Below are positions 9,946-18,564 of a stretch of DNA of 64,000 nt, one piece after another; position 1 is the stretch's first letter, and every line of letters starts with the position of its first letter. The stretch comes from Bryobacteraceae bacterium (GTDB taxonomy: Bacteria; Acidobacteriota; Terriglobia; Bryobacterales; Bryobacteraceae). The notes below the pieces were generated by a model. The model was not told the origin of the DNA and did not search any database. It saw only the letters and a program-made list of their open reading frames with translations. Location of the stretch: NCBI GenBank assembly GCA_947458745.1, contig CANGYQ010000001.1, positions 1-64,000 on the forward strand, read 5' to 3'. Made by a program: the position numbers and the translations under genes.

Positions 9946-10935
9946 TCACAGTTTCGTTTCGTTAGGTATCGGGCATTCACCTGGGATCAGCCCTTCGGCG
10001 CGGAGATCAGCCCAGAGGGCAGCCGGAATGCTGGTTTGGAACAGCCGGAGATTCTCAGCGAACTCCGACGGCGTTTTGGCCCCCGGAATCGTGGTGGCTA
10101 TCGTGGGATGCGCCATCGGAAACTGGAGCGCGGCGGCCTTCAGATCAACTCCATGGCGATCACAAACCGCCTTCACCCGCGCCACATGCGCCAGCATCTC
10201 GGCTGTCGCCGGGACGTAGTTGAAGGTATTGCCACCGGCCAGAATGCCGGAATTATAGGGTCCGCCGATGATGATCGAGATGCCCTTGCGCTCGCACAGC
10301 GGCAGAAACTCCGCCATCGACGTGTGGTCGATCAACGTATAGCGCCCGGCCAGCAGGAAGCAGTCAAAGTCGCCTTCTTCACCGAACCGTTTCAGCATCT
10401 CCCACTGATTCATCCCCGCGCCAATGGCGGACACGACGCCCTGCTCCCGCAGTTTGTGGATGGCCGGATAGGCTTCGCCAATCGCCTGCTCCCAGTGCGC
10501 ATCCGGATCATGGATCAGCAGCACGTCAATCCGGTCCACCTTCATGCGCCGGAGACTCTCTTCAAAACTGCGCATCACAGCGTCATAGCTAAAGTCGAAC
10601 ACCCAGCGGTACGGGCTGACGTTCTTCCATTGACCTTCGGCGAACTCCGCCGGATCGGCCGGTTCCAGCACGCGGCCCACCTTGGTGGAAAGGACATAGC
10701 TATCGCGCGGCACACCTTGCAGCGCCTCGCCCAGCAGTTCTTCGCTCTTGCCGTGCCCATACATGGGCGCGGTATCGATCAGGTTCAACCCACTGGCCAG
10801 CGCTGCCTGCACGGCACCAATGGCCTCCCGTTCATCCACCGCAGTATAGAGACCCGGCAGCGCCGCCGTGCCCATACCCAACCGCGTCACTTCCAGCTTC
10901 GTGCGCCCCAAGGCAACTTTCTCAAAAGGATTCAT
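9946..10935 (-). CDS. Aldo/keto reductase (L-fucose/D-threo-aldose dehydrogenase-like)
   Basis: A 329-residue NAD(P)H-dependent oxidoreductase with the AKR tetrad: Asp54 and Tyr59 in LIDTAPMYGHG, Lys85 in LSTKVG and His142 in LIHDPDAHW. The G-K-SEELLGEAL segment and the LIHDPD motif match the D-threo-aldose 1-dehydrogenase/L-fucose dehydrogenase group. It is the nearest gene upstream of the TonB receptor (36 nt away) on the same strand, so the two may be co-transcribed. Confidence 0.88.
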   Translation of the reverse strand: MNPFEKVALGRTKLEVTRLGMGTAALPGLYTAVDEREAIGAVQAALASGLNLIDTAPMYGHGKSEELLGEALQGVPRDSYVLSTKVGRVLEPADPAEFAEGQWKNVSPYRWVFDFSYDAVMRSFEESLRRMKVDRIDVLLIHDPDAHWEQAIGEAYPAIHKLREQGVVSAIGAGMNQWEMLKRFGEEGDFDCFLLAGRYTLIDHTSMAEFLPLCERKGISIIIGGPYNSGILAGGNTFNYVPATAEMLAHVARVKAVCDRHGVDLKAAALQFPMAHPTIATTIPGAKTPSEFAENLRLFQTSIPAALWADLRAEGLIPGECPIPNETKL

Positions 10936-10993
10936 GCGATCACTAGCCTATCGCGCCGCCTATCCTAGCGGCACGCCACTCATCCAGAAAAGC

Positions 10994-11007
10994 CCCAACC
11001 GGTTGGG
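10994..11007. promoter_or_regulatory. Perfect 14-bp palindrome CCCAACCGGTTGGG in a divergent promoter region
   Basis: It lies between the divergent aldo/keto reductase (start 10935) and alpha/beta hydrolase (start 11029), 22 nt before the hydrolase ATG. A palindrome of this length in a 93-nt divergent gap is a plausible repressor or activator site; it could also be an RNA hairpin in the hydrolase leader. No regulator is identified. Confidence 0.4.
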
Positions 11008-11028
11008 CAGCGCTCGCATGCTGGATCC

Positions 11029-11910
11029 ATGAAGAAGCTCACCCTGCTGTTGACCCTCTCGACGCTGACCCTGTTCTCCGCCTCCGCCCCCGCCCCCGCC
11101 CCCGCTCCCGCAAACGCACCCAGCTTTGGCGTGCAAGTGACCGGCAAGGGCCGACCGGTGATTTTGATCCCTGGCCTGGCCTCCGGTGCCGCCACCTGGG
11201 ACACCACCGTCGCTCATCTGAAGGGCCGCTTCGAATGCCATGTGCTGACTCTCGCTGGATTTGCCGGGCAGCCGCCGCTGGCCAACCGTGGCGATGCACC
11301 ATTTCTCGACACCGTTCGCCGCGACATCATCACCTACATCCGGTCGCAGAAGCTCGCTAAGCCGGTGATCATCGGGCACTCCCTCGGCGGCGCGATGGCC
11401 CTGTGGTTGGGCGAGACAGAGCCGGACCTGGTGGGCGAACTGGTGATCGTCGATTCCGCACCGTTCCTGCCCGAACTGATGATGCCCGGGGCCACCGCCG
11501 AATCGATGAAGCCCATGGCCAACGCCATGCGCGAGCAGATTACCGCAGCCAAGCCCGGCTCTCAGGATGAGTACTTGAAGACCATGGCGCACTCCAAAGA
11601 CGACGTGGCGCGCATCGTCGAGTGGTCCCGCAAATCCGATGCATCGACCGTGGCCGCAGCCATGATGGAGCTCTACACCAACGACCTGCGCCCTGCTCTG
11701 GGACAGATCAAGTCTCGCGTGCTGGCGCTCAGCGCCTGGTCGGCCTACAAGGAGTACACGTCCCGCCAGCGCGTCTTCGACAACCTGACTAAGCAATACT
11801 CAGGTGTGGCCAAACTGACCTTTGACTTGCACGACGAGGCATGGCACTTCATGATGTTCGATGAGCCGACATGGTTCCTGGCCCAACTGGATAAGTTTCT
11901 GGCGCAGTAG
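11029..11910 (+). CDS. Secreted alpha/beta hydrolase
   Basis: A 293-residue alpha/beta-hydrolase-fold protein with a signal peptide (MKKLTLLLTLSTLTLFSASA) followed by an Ala-Pro repeat (PAPAPAPAN, about 21-29). The oxyanion segment IPGLASG is at about 47-53, the nucleophile elbow GHSLGG has Ser118, and a C-terminal AWHFMMFDEP segment holds the expected catalytic His. The acid residue is not obvious from motif alone. Probably a periplasmic esterase or peptidase-like hydrolase. A sensor kinase gene follows immediately on the same strand. Confidence 0.88.
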   Translation: MKKLTLLLTLSTLTLFSASAPAPAPAPANAPSFGVQVTGKGRPVILIPGLASGAATWDTTVAHLKGRFECHVLTLAGFAGQPPLANRGDAPFLDTVRRDIITYIRSQKLAKPVIIGHSLGGAMALWLGETEPDLVGELVIVDSAPFLPELMMPGATAESMKPMANAMREQITAAKPGSQDEYLKTMAHSKDDVARIVEWSRKSDASTVAAAMMELYTNDLRPALGQIKSRVLALSAWSAYKEYTSRQRVFDNLTKQYSGVAKLTFDLHDEAWHFMMFDEPTWFLAQLDKFLAQ

Positions 11911-11938
11911 TTGACCCGTGCCTCCGCGCAGCAATCCG

Positions 11939-12979
11939 ATGACCCGACAACAGACCTATCTCCTCTGCCAGTTCGCCGGTTGGGGGCTTCATGCCCTGGC
12001 CAATATCACCTTTGCTACTGCGTTCGGACAGACCAACCCGAAGATGGTTTGGGTCTACGCCGCGGCGGCGCTGGTGGGCGTGGCCGTCTCGCACCAACTG
12101 CGCCAAGTGATCCGCCAGCAGCGCTGGCTGGACCTGTCGTTGGGCCGGTTGGTGCCACGCTTAGCGGCCGGCACGCTGGCCGGTGGGCTCACGCTCTCCA
12201 CCGCCGTCGGTCTGGTGATGCTGTGGCCCATCCAACTGATGCCGCCGCGGTCCTGGAACTGGCTGATGTGGTCAGCATCAGTCTCCATCTGGTCCACCAC
12301 GCTGCTGCTGTGGTTGATGATCTATCTGGGCATCCACTACTTTGAGCGCCTGCGCCGCGCGGAGATTGACCAGGTTCGCCTAGAGGTGGCGGCCAAGGAC
12401 GCTCAGCTTCGGTCACTACTGGCCCAGGTGAACCCGCACTTCCTGTTCAACTCGCTCAACAGCCTGCGTGCACTGATTGTCGAGGACCCCACGCGCGCTC
12501 AGACGATGGTGACGGAGCTGGCGGAGATCCTCCGCTACTCCCTGAAGGCGGATTCAGCGGACACCGTGCAGCTGGCGGCGGAAGTGGAGGCGGTGCAGAC
12601 CTACCTGAAGCTGGAGGCGATCCGCCTGGAGGACCGCTTGCGGGTAAAGCTCAACATCGCGCCCGGCGTGCTGGATATGCAGGTGCCGCCGATGCTGGTG
12701 CAGACCCTGGTGGAGAACGCGGTGAAGCATGGCATCTCGCGCCGCAGCGCCGGTGGTGAGATTTCGATTCATGCGGCAGAAGCCAATGGCACGCTGCATG
12801 TGGAAGTGGTGAACAGCGGCCAACTGGCCACATCGGGCGACACGCAGCTGGGCCTAAAGAATGTCCGGGAGCGCTTGCGGCTGCTGTTCGGCGAGCAAGC
12901 CAAACTCACGCTGCGCAACCTGGACCCGGACAACGTGATTGCGGAAGTGGTGATCCCCCATGCGCGCCCTGCTCATTGA
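11939..12979 (+). CDS. LytS/YpdA-type sensor histidine kinase
   Basis: A 346-residue kinase (a GTG 21 nt upstream is an alternative start). Three to four hydrophobic helices are at about residues 9-30, 38-55, 76-97 and 111-133. A His_kinase domain follows, with the phosphoacceptor His167 in QVNPHFLFNSLNSLRALI. The ATP-binding domain has VENAVKHGI (N-box) and GLKNVRERL (G-box). This family senses through the membrane and pairs with LytTR regulators. Its last 20 nt overlap the following LytTR regulator gene, so the two form one translational unit. It may be co-transcribed with the hydrolase (28-nt gap). Confidence 0.92.
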   Translation: MTRQQTYLLCQFAGWGLHALANITFATAFGQTNPKMVWVYAAAALVGVAVSHQLRQVIRQQRWLDLSLGRLVPRLAAGTLAGGLTLSTAVGLVMLWPIQLMPPRSWNWLMWSASVSIWSTTLLLWLMIYLGIHYFERLRRAEIDQVRLEVAAKDAQLRSLLAQVNPHFLFNSLNSLRALIVEDPTRAQTMVTELAEILRYSLKADSADTVQLAAEVEAVQTYLKLEAIRLEDRLRVKLNIAPGVLDMQVPPMLVQTLVENAVKHGISRRSAGGEISIHAAEANGTLHVEVVNSGQLATSGDTQLGLKNVRERLRLLFGEQAKLTLRNLDPDNVIAEVVIPHARPAH

Positions 12980-13700
12980 TGACGAACGGCTGGCCCGCCT
13001 GGAACTGCGCCGTCTGTTGGCCGCGCATCCCACGGTCGAGATCGTGGGCGAGGCGCGCGACGCCGACGAAGGGGAAGCTCTCATCGCGGAGATGAACCCG
13101 GATCTGATCTTCCTCGACATCCAGATGCCAGGCCGCACCGGCTTTGACCTGCTGGCCGACCTGGACCATCCACCGGCCGTCATCTTCACCACGGCCTACG
13201 ACGAGTTCGCGCTGCGGGCGTTTGAAGTGAGCGCTCTGGACTACCTGCTGAAGCCCGTCGCGCCGGAGCGTCTGGCCGCCGCAGTAGAAAAAGCCACTGA
13301 GAAGGCCACAGAAAAGGCCACGGCGGCTCGTACAACCGCAGCCACGCCCATTCCACCCGTGCCGTCGCAGATCTTTGTGAAGGATGGCGACCACTGCTGG
13401 TTTGTCGCAACCGATTCGATTGAGCTACTGGAGAGCGAAGGCAACTATGCGCGCCTGTACTTTACGCAGGCCGGCGAACGGCACCGGCCGCTGGTGTTGC
13501 GCTCGCTGAACTATCTGGAGGAGCGACTGGACCCGCGCCTCTACTTCCGCGCCAGCCGCAAACATATCGTGGGCCTCAAGTGGATCACCCGCATCGACCC
13601 GTCAGTCTCGGGCGGTCTCGAACTGCAAATGAAAGGCGGCCAGACAGTGGAGATGTCCCGCCGTCAGGCCGCCCGATTCAAGGAAGTGATGTCGCTGTAG
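12960..13700 (+). CDS. LytTR-family response regulator
   Basis: A 246-residue regulator. The receiver domain is at residues 1-110 with acidic pocket IDDE (7-8), phosphoacceptor Asp53 (FLDIQMPG) and Lys98 (YLLKPV). A linker at about 108-140 contains three near-identical EKAT units. The C-terminal LytTR DNA-binding domain (about 140-246) shows ESEGNYARLYF and RASRKHIVGLKWI. LytTR proteins bind direct repeats upstream of targets; none is obvious here. It overlaps the kinase gene by 20 nt and ends exactly where the convergent aldo/keto reductase ends. Confidence 0.93.
   Translation: MRALLIDDERLARLELRRLLAAHPTVEIVGEARDADEGEALIAEMNPDLIFLDIQMPGRTGFDLLADLDHPPAVIFTTAYDEFALRAFEVSALDYLLKPVAPERLAAAVEKATEKATEKATAARTTAATPIPPVPSQIFVKDGDHCWFVATDSIELLESEGNYARLYFTQAGERHRPLVLRSLNYLEERLDPRLYFRASRKHIVGLKWITRIDPSVSGGLELQMKGGQTVEMSRRQAARFKEVMSL
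13287..13322 (+). repeat. Three tandem 12-nt units encoding EKAT in the regulator linker
   Basis: GAAAAAGCCACT, GAGAAGGCCACA and GAAAAGGCCACG lie head to tail in frame between receiver and LytTR domains. They differ only at wobble positions, consistent with slippage or duplication lengthening a flexible linker. Confidence 0.8.
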
Positions 13701-14660
13701 CTACGCCGGGTTGGCCGCCATGAACGCGGCGATCTCCGCCACTTCATCCGCCGTCAGCCGGAACTCCGCGGCACCGATCACGCCATCCACCTGCGCCTTG
13801 GAGCGCAAGCCGACAATGGCCGCCGTCACCTCCGGCCGCCGCAACGCCCAGGCAATCGCGACTTCGCCCGGAGACCGGCCATGCCGTGCGCCCATCGCGC
13901 GGAGCAGTTCCACCAGCGCCATGTTGCGCGAGAGCTTTGGCTCCTGGAAGTGCGGGGTGTTCTTGCGGAAGTCGTCGGACGGCATCTGCGCGATACGTTC
14001 GGCGGTCATCTTGCCGGTCAGCAAGCCGGACTTCATGGGCGAATAGGCCAGCACGCCGATGTTGTGCTCGGCGACATAGGGCAGCTGTCCGTCTTCGATC
14101 TCGGGCGACAGAATGGAGTACGGCGGTTGCAGCGACGTCAGCGGGGCAATCGCGTGCGCGCGCTTGAGCTGGTCGACCGAAAAGTTGGAGACCCCAATCC
14201 AGCGGACCTTGCCTTCCTTCTGCAACTCGGCCACCGCGCCCCAGCCCTCTTCCACATCTTCGTCCGGTTGCGGCCAGTGGATCTGGTAGAGATCGATCAC
14301 GTCAACACCCAGGCGCCGCAGGCTGGCCTCACATTCGCGCTTGATCGAATCCGCCTTCAGGCACGGAATGATGTTGCCTTGTTCGTCCCAGGTGCGCTCA
14401 CACTTGGTGAAGATGTAAGGCTTTGAGCCATGGGACTTCACCGCCCGGCCCACCACTACTTCGGAATGCCCCAGGCCGTAGATCGCCGCGGTGTCGATCC
14501 AGTTCAGCCCGGCATCGAGGCCGGCGTGAATGGCCGCAATGGAATCATCATCATCCTGCGGCCCCCACCCAAACTTCCAACCGCCGCCGCCGATCGCCCA
14601 GGCGCCAATGCCCAGGGGAGTCAAGTGAAGATCACTATTGCCGAGTGCTCGAGTTTGCAT
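13701..14660 (-). CDS. Aldo/keto reductase (YajO/potassium-channel beta-like)
   Basis: A 319-residue NADPH-dependent oxidoreductase. AKR tetrad: Asp56 and Tyr61 in WIDTAAIYGLG, Lys86 in IFTKCER and His128 in LYQIHWPQ. The GVSNFSVDQLKRA motif follows, typical of the larger AKR subfamilies. It is not closely similar to the other aldo/keto reductase in this window, so it is unlikely to be a recent duplicate. Its stop abuts the LytTR regulator stop with no intergenic space. Confidence 0.9.
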   Translation of the reverse strand: MQTRALGNSDLHLTPLGIGAWAIGGGGWKFGWGPQDDDDSIAAIHAGLDAGLNWIDTAAIYGLGHSEVVVGRAVKSHGSKPYIFTKCERTWDEQGNIIPCLKADSIKRECEASLRRLGVDVIDLYQIHWPQPDEDVEEGWGAVAELQKEGKVRWIGVSNFSVDQLKRAHAIAPLTSLQPPYSILSPEIEDGQLPYVAEHNIGVLAYSPMKSGLLTGKMTAERIAQMPSDDFRKNTPHFQEPKLSRNMALVELLRAMGARHGRSPGEVAIAWALRRPEVTAAIVGLRSKAQVDGVIGAAEFRLTADEVAEIAAFMAANPA

Positions 14661-14706
14661 CGACTCTCAGGTTACCGCGCCGGCCGGGGATCCTCGCCCA
14701 GCTCAT

Positions 14707-15708
14707 CTACTTGCCGCGCAGATACGGCACGCGGCCGGGCGTCGTCACCGGGACACTCCACAACGTGCCGCCTGCCGTGATGAACAGCGTCTTCAGATCC
14801 GTGCCGCCAAAGGCACAATTGGTGACCTCATCCACCGGCACCGGAATGAACTCCAGCAGCTTGCCCGCAGGCGACAACACATAGACACCGCCCTTGAACT
14901 TGTCGGCCGTCTCAAACGGCGGGTTCGGCTTGGTCGTTCCGCCCGCAACATAGAGCCGCCCCAACTGGTCCATCTTGATTCCATCCGGACCCCGCCCATC
15001 GCCCCAATCAAAGATCAGCTTGCGGCTCTTGGGATCAATGGAGCCATCCGGGCGCAGGTTGAAGCGGAACAACGCGCGGGTGACGCCTTGGGTGTTGTTG
15101 TTATTGTCGGCCACATAGAGAAACTCATCACCGGGCGAGACCAGCACGCCGTTGGCGCGATCGATCTCATGCGTGATCACACGCGACACCTTGCCGGGGG
15201 CATCAATGCGATACACGCCCTCCACGGTGCGCCCTTGGGCGTCCACCATCTCCATCCCCTCACGTGAGCCATAGCGTGGATCAGAAAAGTAGATGCGGCC
15301 TTTGGAATCGATAGTCAGGTCATTGGGCTGGTTGAAGCGGTGGCCGTCAAAGCTGTCCGCCAGAACGGTGACCGTCCCGTCACGCTCCGTCCGAGTGACG
15401 CGGCGGTTGGACGCTTCGCAGGCGATGAGGCGCCCTTCGGGGTCGATCAACAGTCCATTGGCGTTGCCGGATGGCTCGCGAAACACCTTCACCTGCCCAT
15501 CGGCAGTGCGCCGCATGATGCGGTTGTGCCCCGTGAAGTAGAGGCTGCCATCCGAACTCCACGCCGGCCCCTCACCCGCGCCGACATCCCCCAACCGCGT
15601 CGGCTTGGCCCCAGGGGCGAGGATGGGCTGGGCAAACGAGGAGGAGACGAGGAGGATCGCGAGACCAAAGCTCGCAAAATGGAGGCGGCAGATTGGAATG
15701 GGCAACAT
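14707..15708 (-). CDS. Secreted SMP-30/gluconolactonase-like protein
   Basis: A 333-residue protein with a signal peptide (LAILLVSSSFAQP) and a six-bladed SMP-30 propeller. Metal ligand positions are recognisable: Glu in GAGEGPAW, Asn in QPNDLTID, and Asp in FLYVADNNNN. Family members hydrolyse sugar lactones or organophosphate esters in a divalent-metal-dependent way. Export indicates a periplasmic role, perhaps in sugar-acid breakdown. It follows the DUF4159 gene on the same strand after 27 nt. Confidence 0.9.
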   Translation of the reverse strand: MLPIPICRLHFASFGLAILLVSSSFAQPILAPGAKPTRLGDVGAGEGPAWSSDGSLYFTGHNRIMRRTADGQVKVFREPSGNANGLLIDPEGRLIACEASNRRVTRTERDGTVTVLADSFDGHRFNQPNDLTIDSKGRIYFSDPRYGSREGMEMVDAQGRTVEGVYRIDAPGKVSRVITHEIDRANGVLVSPGDEFLYVADNNNNTQGVTRALFRFNLRPDGSIDPKSRKLIFDWGDGRGPDGIKMDQLGRLYVAGGTTKPNPPFETADKFKGGVYVLSPAGKLLEFIPVPVDEVTNCAFGGTDLKTLFITAGGTLWSVPVTTPGRVPYLRGK

Positions 15709-15735
15709 ACGCGACTATCGTAGTCCGATCGGGCC

Positions 15736-16518
15736 CTAGTGCGTCATGGCGTAGAGGATGTAGTTGATCCCGACGCGGTAGGCGAGGCTGGTCATTTGTT
15801 CGGGGTACTCGGGGGTGTCGGCGTGCTCCCAGGCGTCGCCGACGTCCATGTTGAAGTTGATGGCGACGATGGCGCGGCCCTTGGGGTCGTTGATCACTCG
15901 CCAATGATCGGGCGTGGCGGTGGGCTGGATGACGAGATTGCCGCCCGGGCCGCGGCGGACGTGGCGCATGCCGGGGATCAGGACGCGCTCCTTGATGCTG
16001 TAGAGCACGTTCAGAATGGCATCGCCGTCCTGCATGTCGACAATCGGTTCGCCGGGCAGCACGCGGTCCATGGTTTGGCGGAACCGCTCCCAATCTTGCG
16101 GACCATGGAAGTCATCCGCCATCAGAAAGCCGCCGCGGAGCAGGTATTCGCGCAGCTTGGCTGTCTCGGCGTCGCTTAAGTCCCAGAAGCCGACTTGCGT
16201 CGCGTAGATCCAGGGGTAGTCGAACAGCTCCGGGTCGGTCAGGCGGACGTGCCGCCCATTGCCGATATGGAGGCGGGTGAGTCGTTCAATGCCCATCGTG
16301 AAGTGAATGTCCGCCTCCGGCCAATCCTGCATCCACCAGCCACGCCGGAAGACCCGGGTGCCGCGATAGTCGGTGTACTGGAGCCGCAGGAAATGAAACT
16401 CGGCCGGAGGGCCGGGCGGGAGTGGGTCGCCGCTCTGGGCCGTCAGTGTGAGGGTGACGACGGCGAGGCCGGTCATCGATAGCCCCATGCGCCAGATCGA
16501 GTTTTGGCGGAGAGGCAT
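15736..16518 (-). CDS. DUF4159 exported protein
   Basis: A 260-residue protein with an N-terminal hydrophobic segment (MGLSMTGLAVVTLTLTAQS) and a DUF4159 domain: FHFLRLQYTDYRG, the W-rich WWMQDWPEAD, RLTRLH, LREYLLRGGFLMADDFHG and the terminal VGINYILYAMTH. DUF4159 proteins resemble glutamine-amidotransferase-like folds and are usually near MoxR/BatA-type genes, which are absent here. Function unknown. It sits 21 nt downstream of mutL. Confidence 0.85.
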   Translation of the reverse strand: MPLRQNSIWRMGLSMTGLAVVTLTLTAQSGDPLPPGPPAEFHFLRLQYTDYRGTRVFRRGWWMQDWPEADIHFTMGIERLTRLHIGNGRHVRLTDPELFDYPWIYATQVGFWDLSDAETAKLREYLLRGGFLMADDFHGPQDWERFRQTMDRVLPGEPIVDMQDGDAILNVLYSIKERVLIPGMRHVRRGPGGNLVIQPTATPDHWRVINDPKGRAIVAINFNMDVGDAWEHADTPEYPEQMTSLAYRVGINYILYAMTH

Positions 16519-16539
16519 GGCTTGATTGTACGAACCGCT

Positions 16540-18537
16540 CTAGATGCGGTGGAAGCCCTTCAAGATATCGCGCAGTGAATAGCGCAACGCGATCGGGCGG
16601 CCGTGGGGGCAACTGGTGGGGAACTCCGTGTTCGCCAACTCCCGCAACAGCCATTCCATCTTGGTCATGTCGAGCGGCATGTTGATCTTGATGGCGGCGC
16701 GGCAGGCGACACTAGCGGCGACGCCCCGGCGAATGTCTTCCACTGACGCGCGGCGCAGCTCCCCTTCGGCAATCTCCAGGATCTCGAAGATCACCCGCTC
16801 AATCTCGCCCGTGCCCAGCCCCGCCGGAGCGGCTTTGATGGCCAGCGTCCGCTGACCAAATGGCTCCGCGTCAAACCCCACCGCCGCCAGCTCATCGGCG
16901 ATGCGGGCAAACTCGATCTGCTGGCCCACGGTGAGCGGGATGATCATGGGCAGCAGCAGCTGTTGGCGCTCTGCCTGGCCGCGGCGGCGGAGCACTTGCT
17001 CGAACAGGATCCGCTCATGCGCGACGTGCTGATCGATGATCCACAGTCCATCGCGTCCGGCCGCGATGATGAAGCTCTCATGCAGCTGGCCCAGCGGCCG
17101 CAGGTCGCGCAGGATTTCTAGCGACGCGGCTTCGTCCGCCCATGCTCCCATTGGCAACGGACCGTGCGTGTCAGGCATCGGCAATCGGGCAGGGGCGGCG
17201 GAAACCGGGGGTAGCGCTGGAGCGGCCGAGGGTGGGGGCGGCGTGGGGATGGGGGACGCAGGCCAGTGGGGTGATCGAGCAGTGTGCCCCGAGGTATCGG
17301 GTGGCACGGGGCTGACTCCAACAACCGGCAGGTCGATATCCTGGACGCCGGGGATCACCATGCGGGTCATCTCGGGGCTGGTGCCGGGTGGGGTCCAGTT
17401 AAGATCAGGCGAAAGCAGGCGCGGTTGCATAGCCACCGACGGCGGCAACGGCACGGACTGCAACTGCATCGAGAACTCGGACATGGGCAAGTCCGTGGCG
17501 GGCTGGGGACCCGGTGCGGGAGGCAAGGGCAGCGACGACACCGGACGCGCGTCCATCAGCAGCGCACGCAAGTGGTCCCGCACAAAGTCATGCACGATGG
17601 AGCCACGATGGAAGCGGACTTCAGTCTTTGCCGGATGGACATTCACGTCCACCTCTTCCGGTGCGCAATCGACAAACAGCAGCGCGAACGGATAGCAGGC
17701 TGGCGGCATTAGGTTGTGATACGCGGCGTGCAGCGCATGCACTAGCAGCTTGTCGCGGATCAGGCGGCCATTGACGAACAGATAAACCGAGTTGCGGTTC
17801 ATCTTCTGCACTTGCGGCTGCGAGACAAAGCCGTAGAGGCGGAAGCCTTCTTTCTCGGCCGCGGGTACCTCCACCAGATCAGCCAGCGTCTCACTGCCAA
17901 AGACCTGGAAGACGCGGTCGCGAAACGCGGTTACAGGGGTGACAAACAGCAGCCGTCCGCCGTTATGGTTCAGCTCAAAGGTCTTGTCGGGGTGGGCCAG
18001 CGAATAGTGGGTGACCAGCGAGGCGATGTGCGCCAGTTCGGTCGGCTCCGTGCGGAGAAACTTGCGGCGGGCCGGAACGTTATAGAACAGGTCCCGCACC
18101 GTAATGGTGGTGCCAGGTGCCAGCGCCGCTTCATCGCAGCGGACCATCTTGCCACCGGCGATTTCAATGTGGGTGCCGGTGGTCTCCTCCCGGGAGTGCG
18201 TGTCGAGATCGAGGCGTGAGACGGAAGCGATGGAAGGCAATGCCTCACCACGGAAGCCGAGTGTCGAGACCGAAAACAGGTCCTCCACTTGGCGTAACTT
18301 GGAGGTGGCGTGCCGCTCAAAAGCCAGCAGCGCGTCGTCCCGCATCATGCCGTGGCCGTTGTCGACGATGCGGATCAGGCGGCGGCCACCGTGCTCAATG
18401 TCCACGCGCACTTCCGTGGCACCGGCATCGAGCGAGTTCTCGAGCAGTTCCTTGACGACGGAGGCGGGACGTTCCACCACCTCCCCGGCCGCGATTTTGT
18501 TGGCTATCGCATCCGGCAGGATGCGGATTCGGCCCAT
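16540..18537 (-). CDS. mutL: DNA mismatch repair protein MutL
   Basis: A 665-residue protein. The GHKL ATPase domain is at residues 1-330 with motif I (GEVVERPASVVKELLENSLDAG), DNGHGM, and the GFRGEALPSI lid motif. A Pro/Ser-rich linker follows (about 335-480), then the C-terminal dimerisation/endonuclease domain. The endonuclease motif is present as DQHVAHERILFE (about 497-508), with Val in place of the usual Ala of DQHA-x2-E-x4-E; ACRAAIK and CPHGRP zinc-site motifs follow. It is therefore predicted to nick the daughter strand, as expected in a bacterium without MutH. mutS is not in this window. Confidence 0.96.
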   Translation of the reverse strand: MGRIRILPDAIANKIAAGEVVERPASVVKELLENSLDAGATEVRVDIEHGGRRLIRIVDNGHGMMRDDALLAFERHATSKLRQVEDLFSVSTLGFRGEALPSIASVSRLDLDTHSREETTGTHIEIAGGKMVRCDEAALAPGTTITVRDLFYNVPARRKFLRTEPTELAHIASLVTHYSLAHPDKTFELNHNGGRLLFVTPVTAFRDRVFQVFGSETLADLVEVPAAEKEGFRLYGFVSQPQVQKMNRNSVYLFVNGRLIRDKLLVHALHAAYHNLMPPACYPFALLFVDCAPEEVDVNVHPAKTEVRFHRGSIVHDFVRDHLRALLMDARPVSSLPLPPAPGPQPATDLPMSEFSMQLQSVPLPPSVAMQPRLLSPDLNWTPPGTSPEMTRMVIPGVQDIDLPVVGVSPVPPDTSGHTARSPHWPASPIPTPPPPSAAPALPPVSAAPARLPMPDTHGPLPMGAWADEAASLEILRDLRPLGQLHESFIIAAGRDGLWIIDQHVAHERILFEQVLRRRGQAERQQLLLPMIIPLTVGQQIEFARIADELAAVGFDAEPFGQRTLAIKAAPAGLGTGEIERVIFEILEIAEGELRRASVEDIRRGVAASVACRAAIKINMPLDMTKMEWLLRELANTEFPTSCPHGRPIALRYSLRDILKGFHRI

Positions 18538-18564
18538 GGGATCTAGCTTACGCGGTTCCCACGC

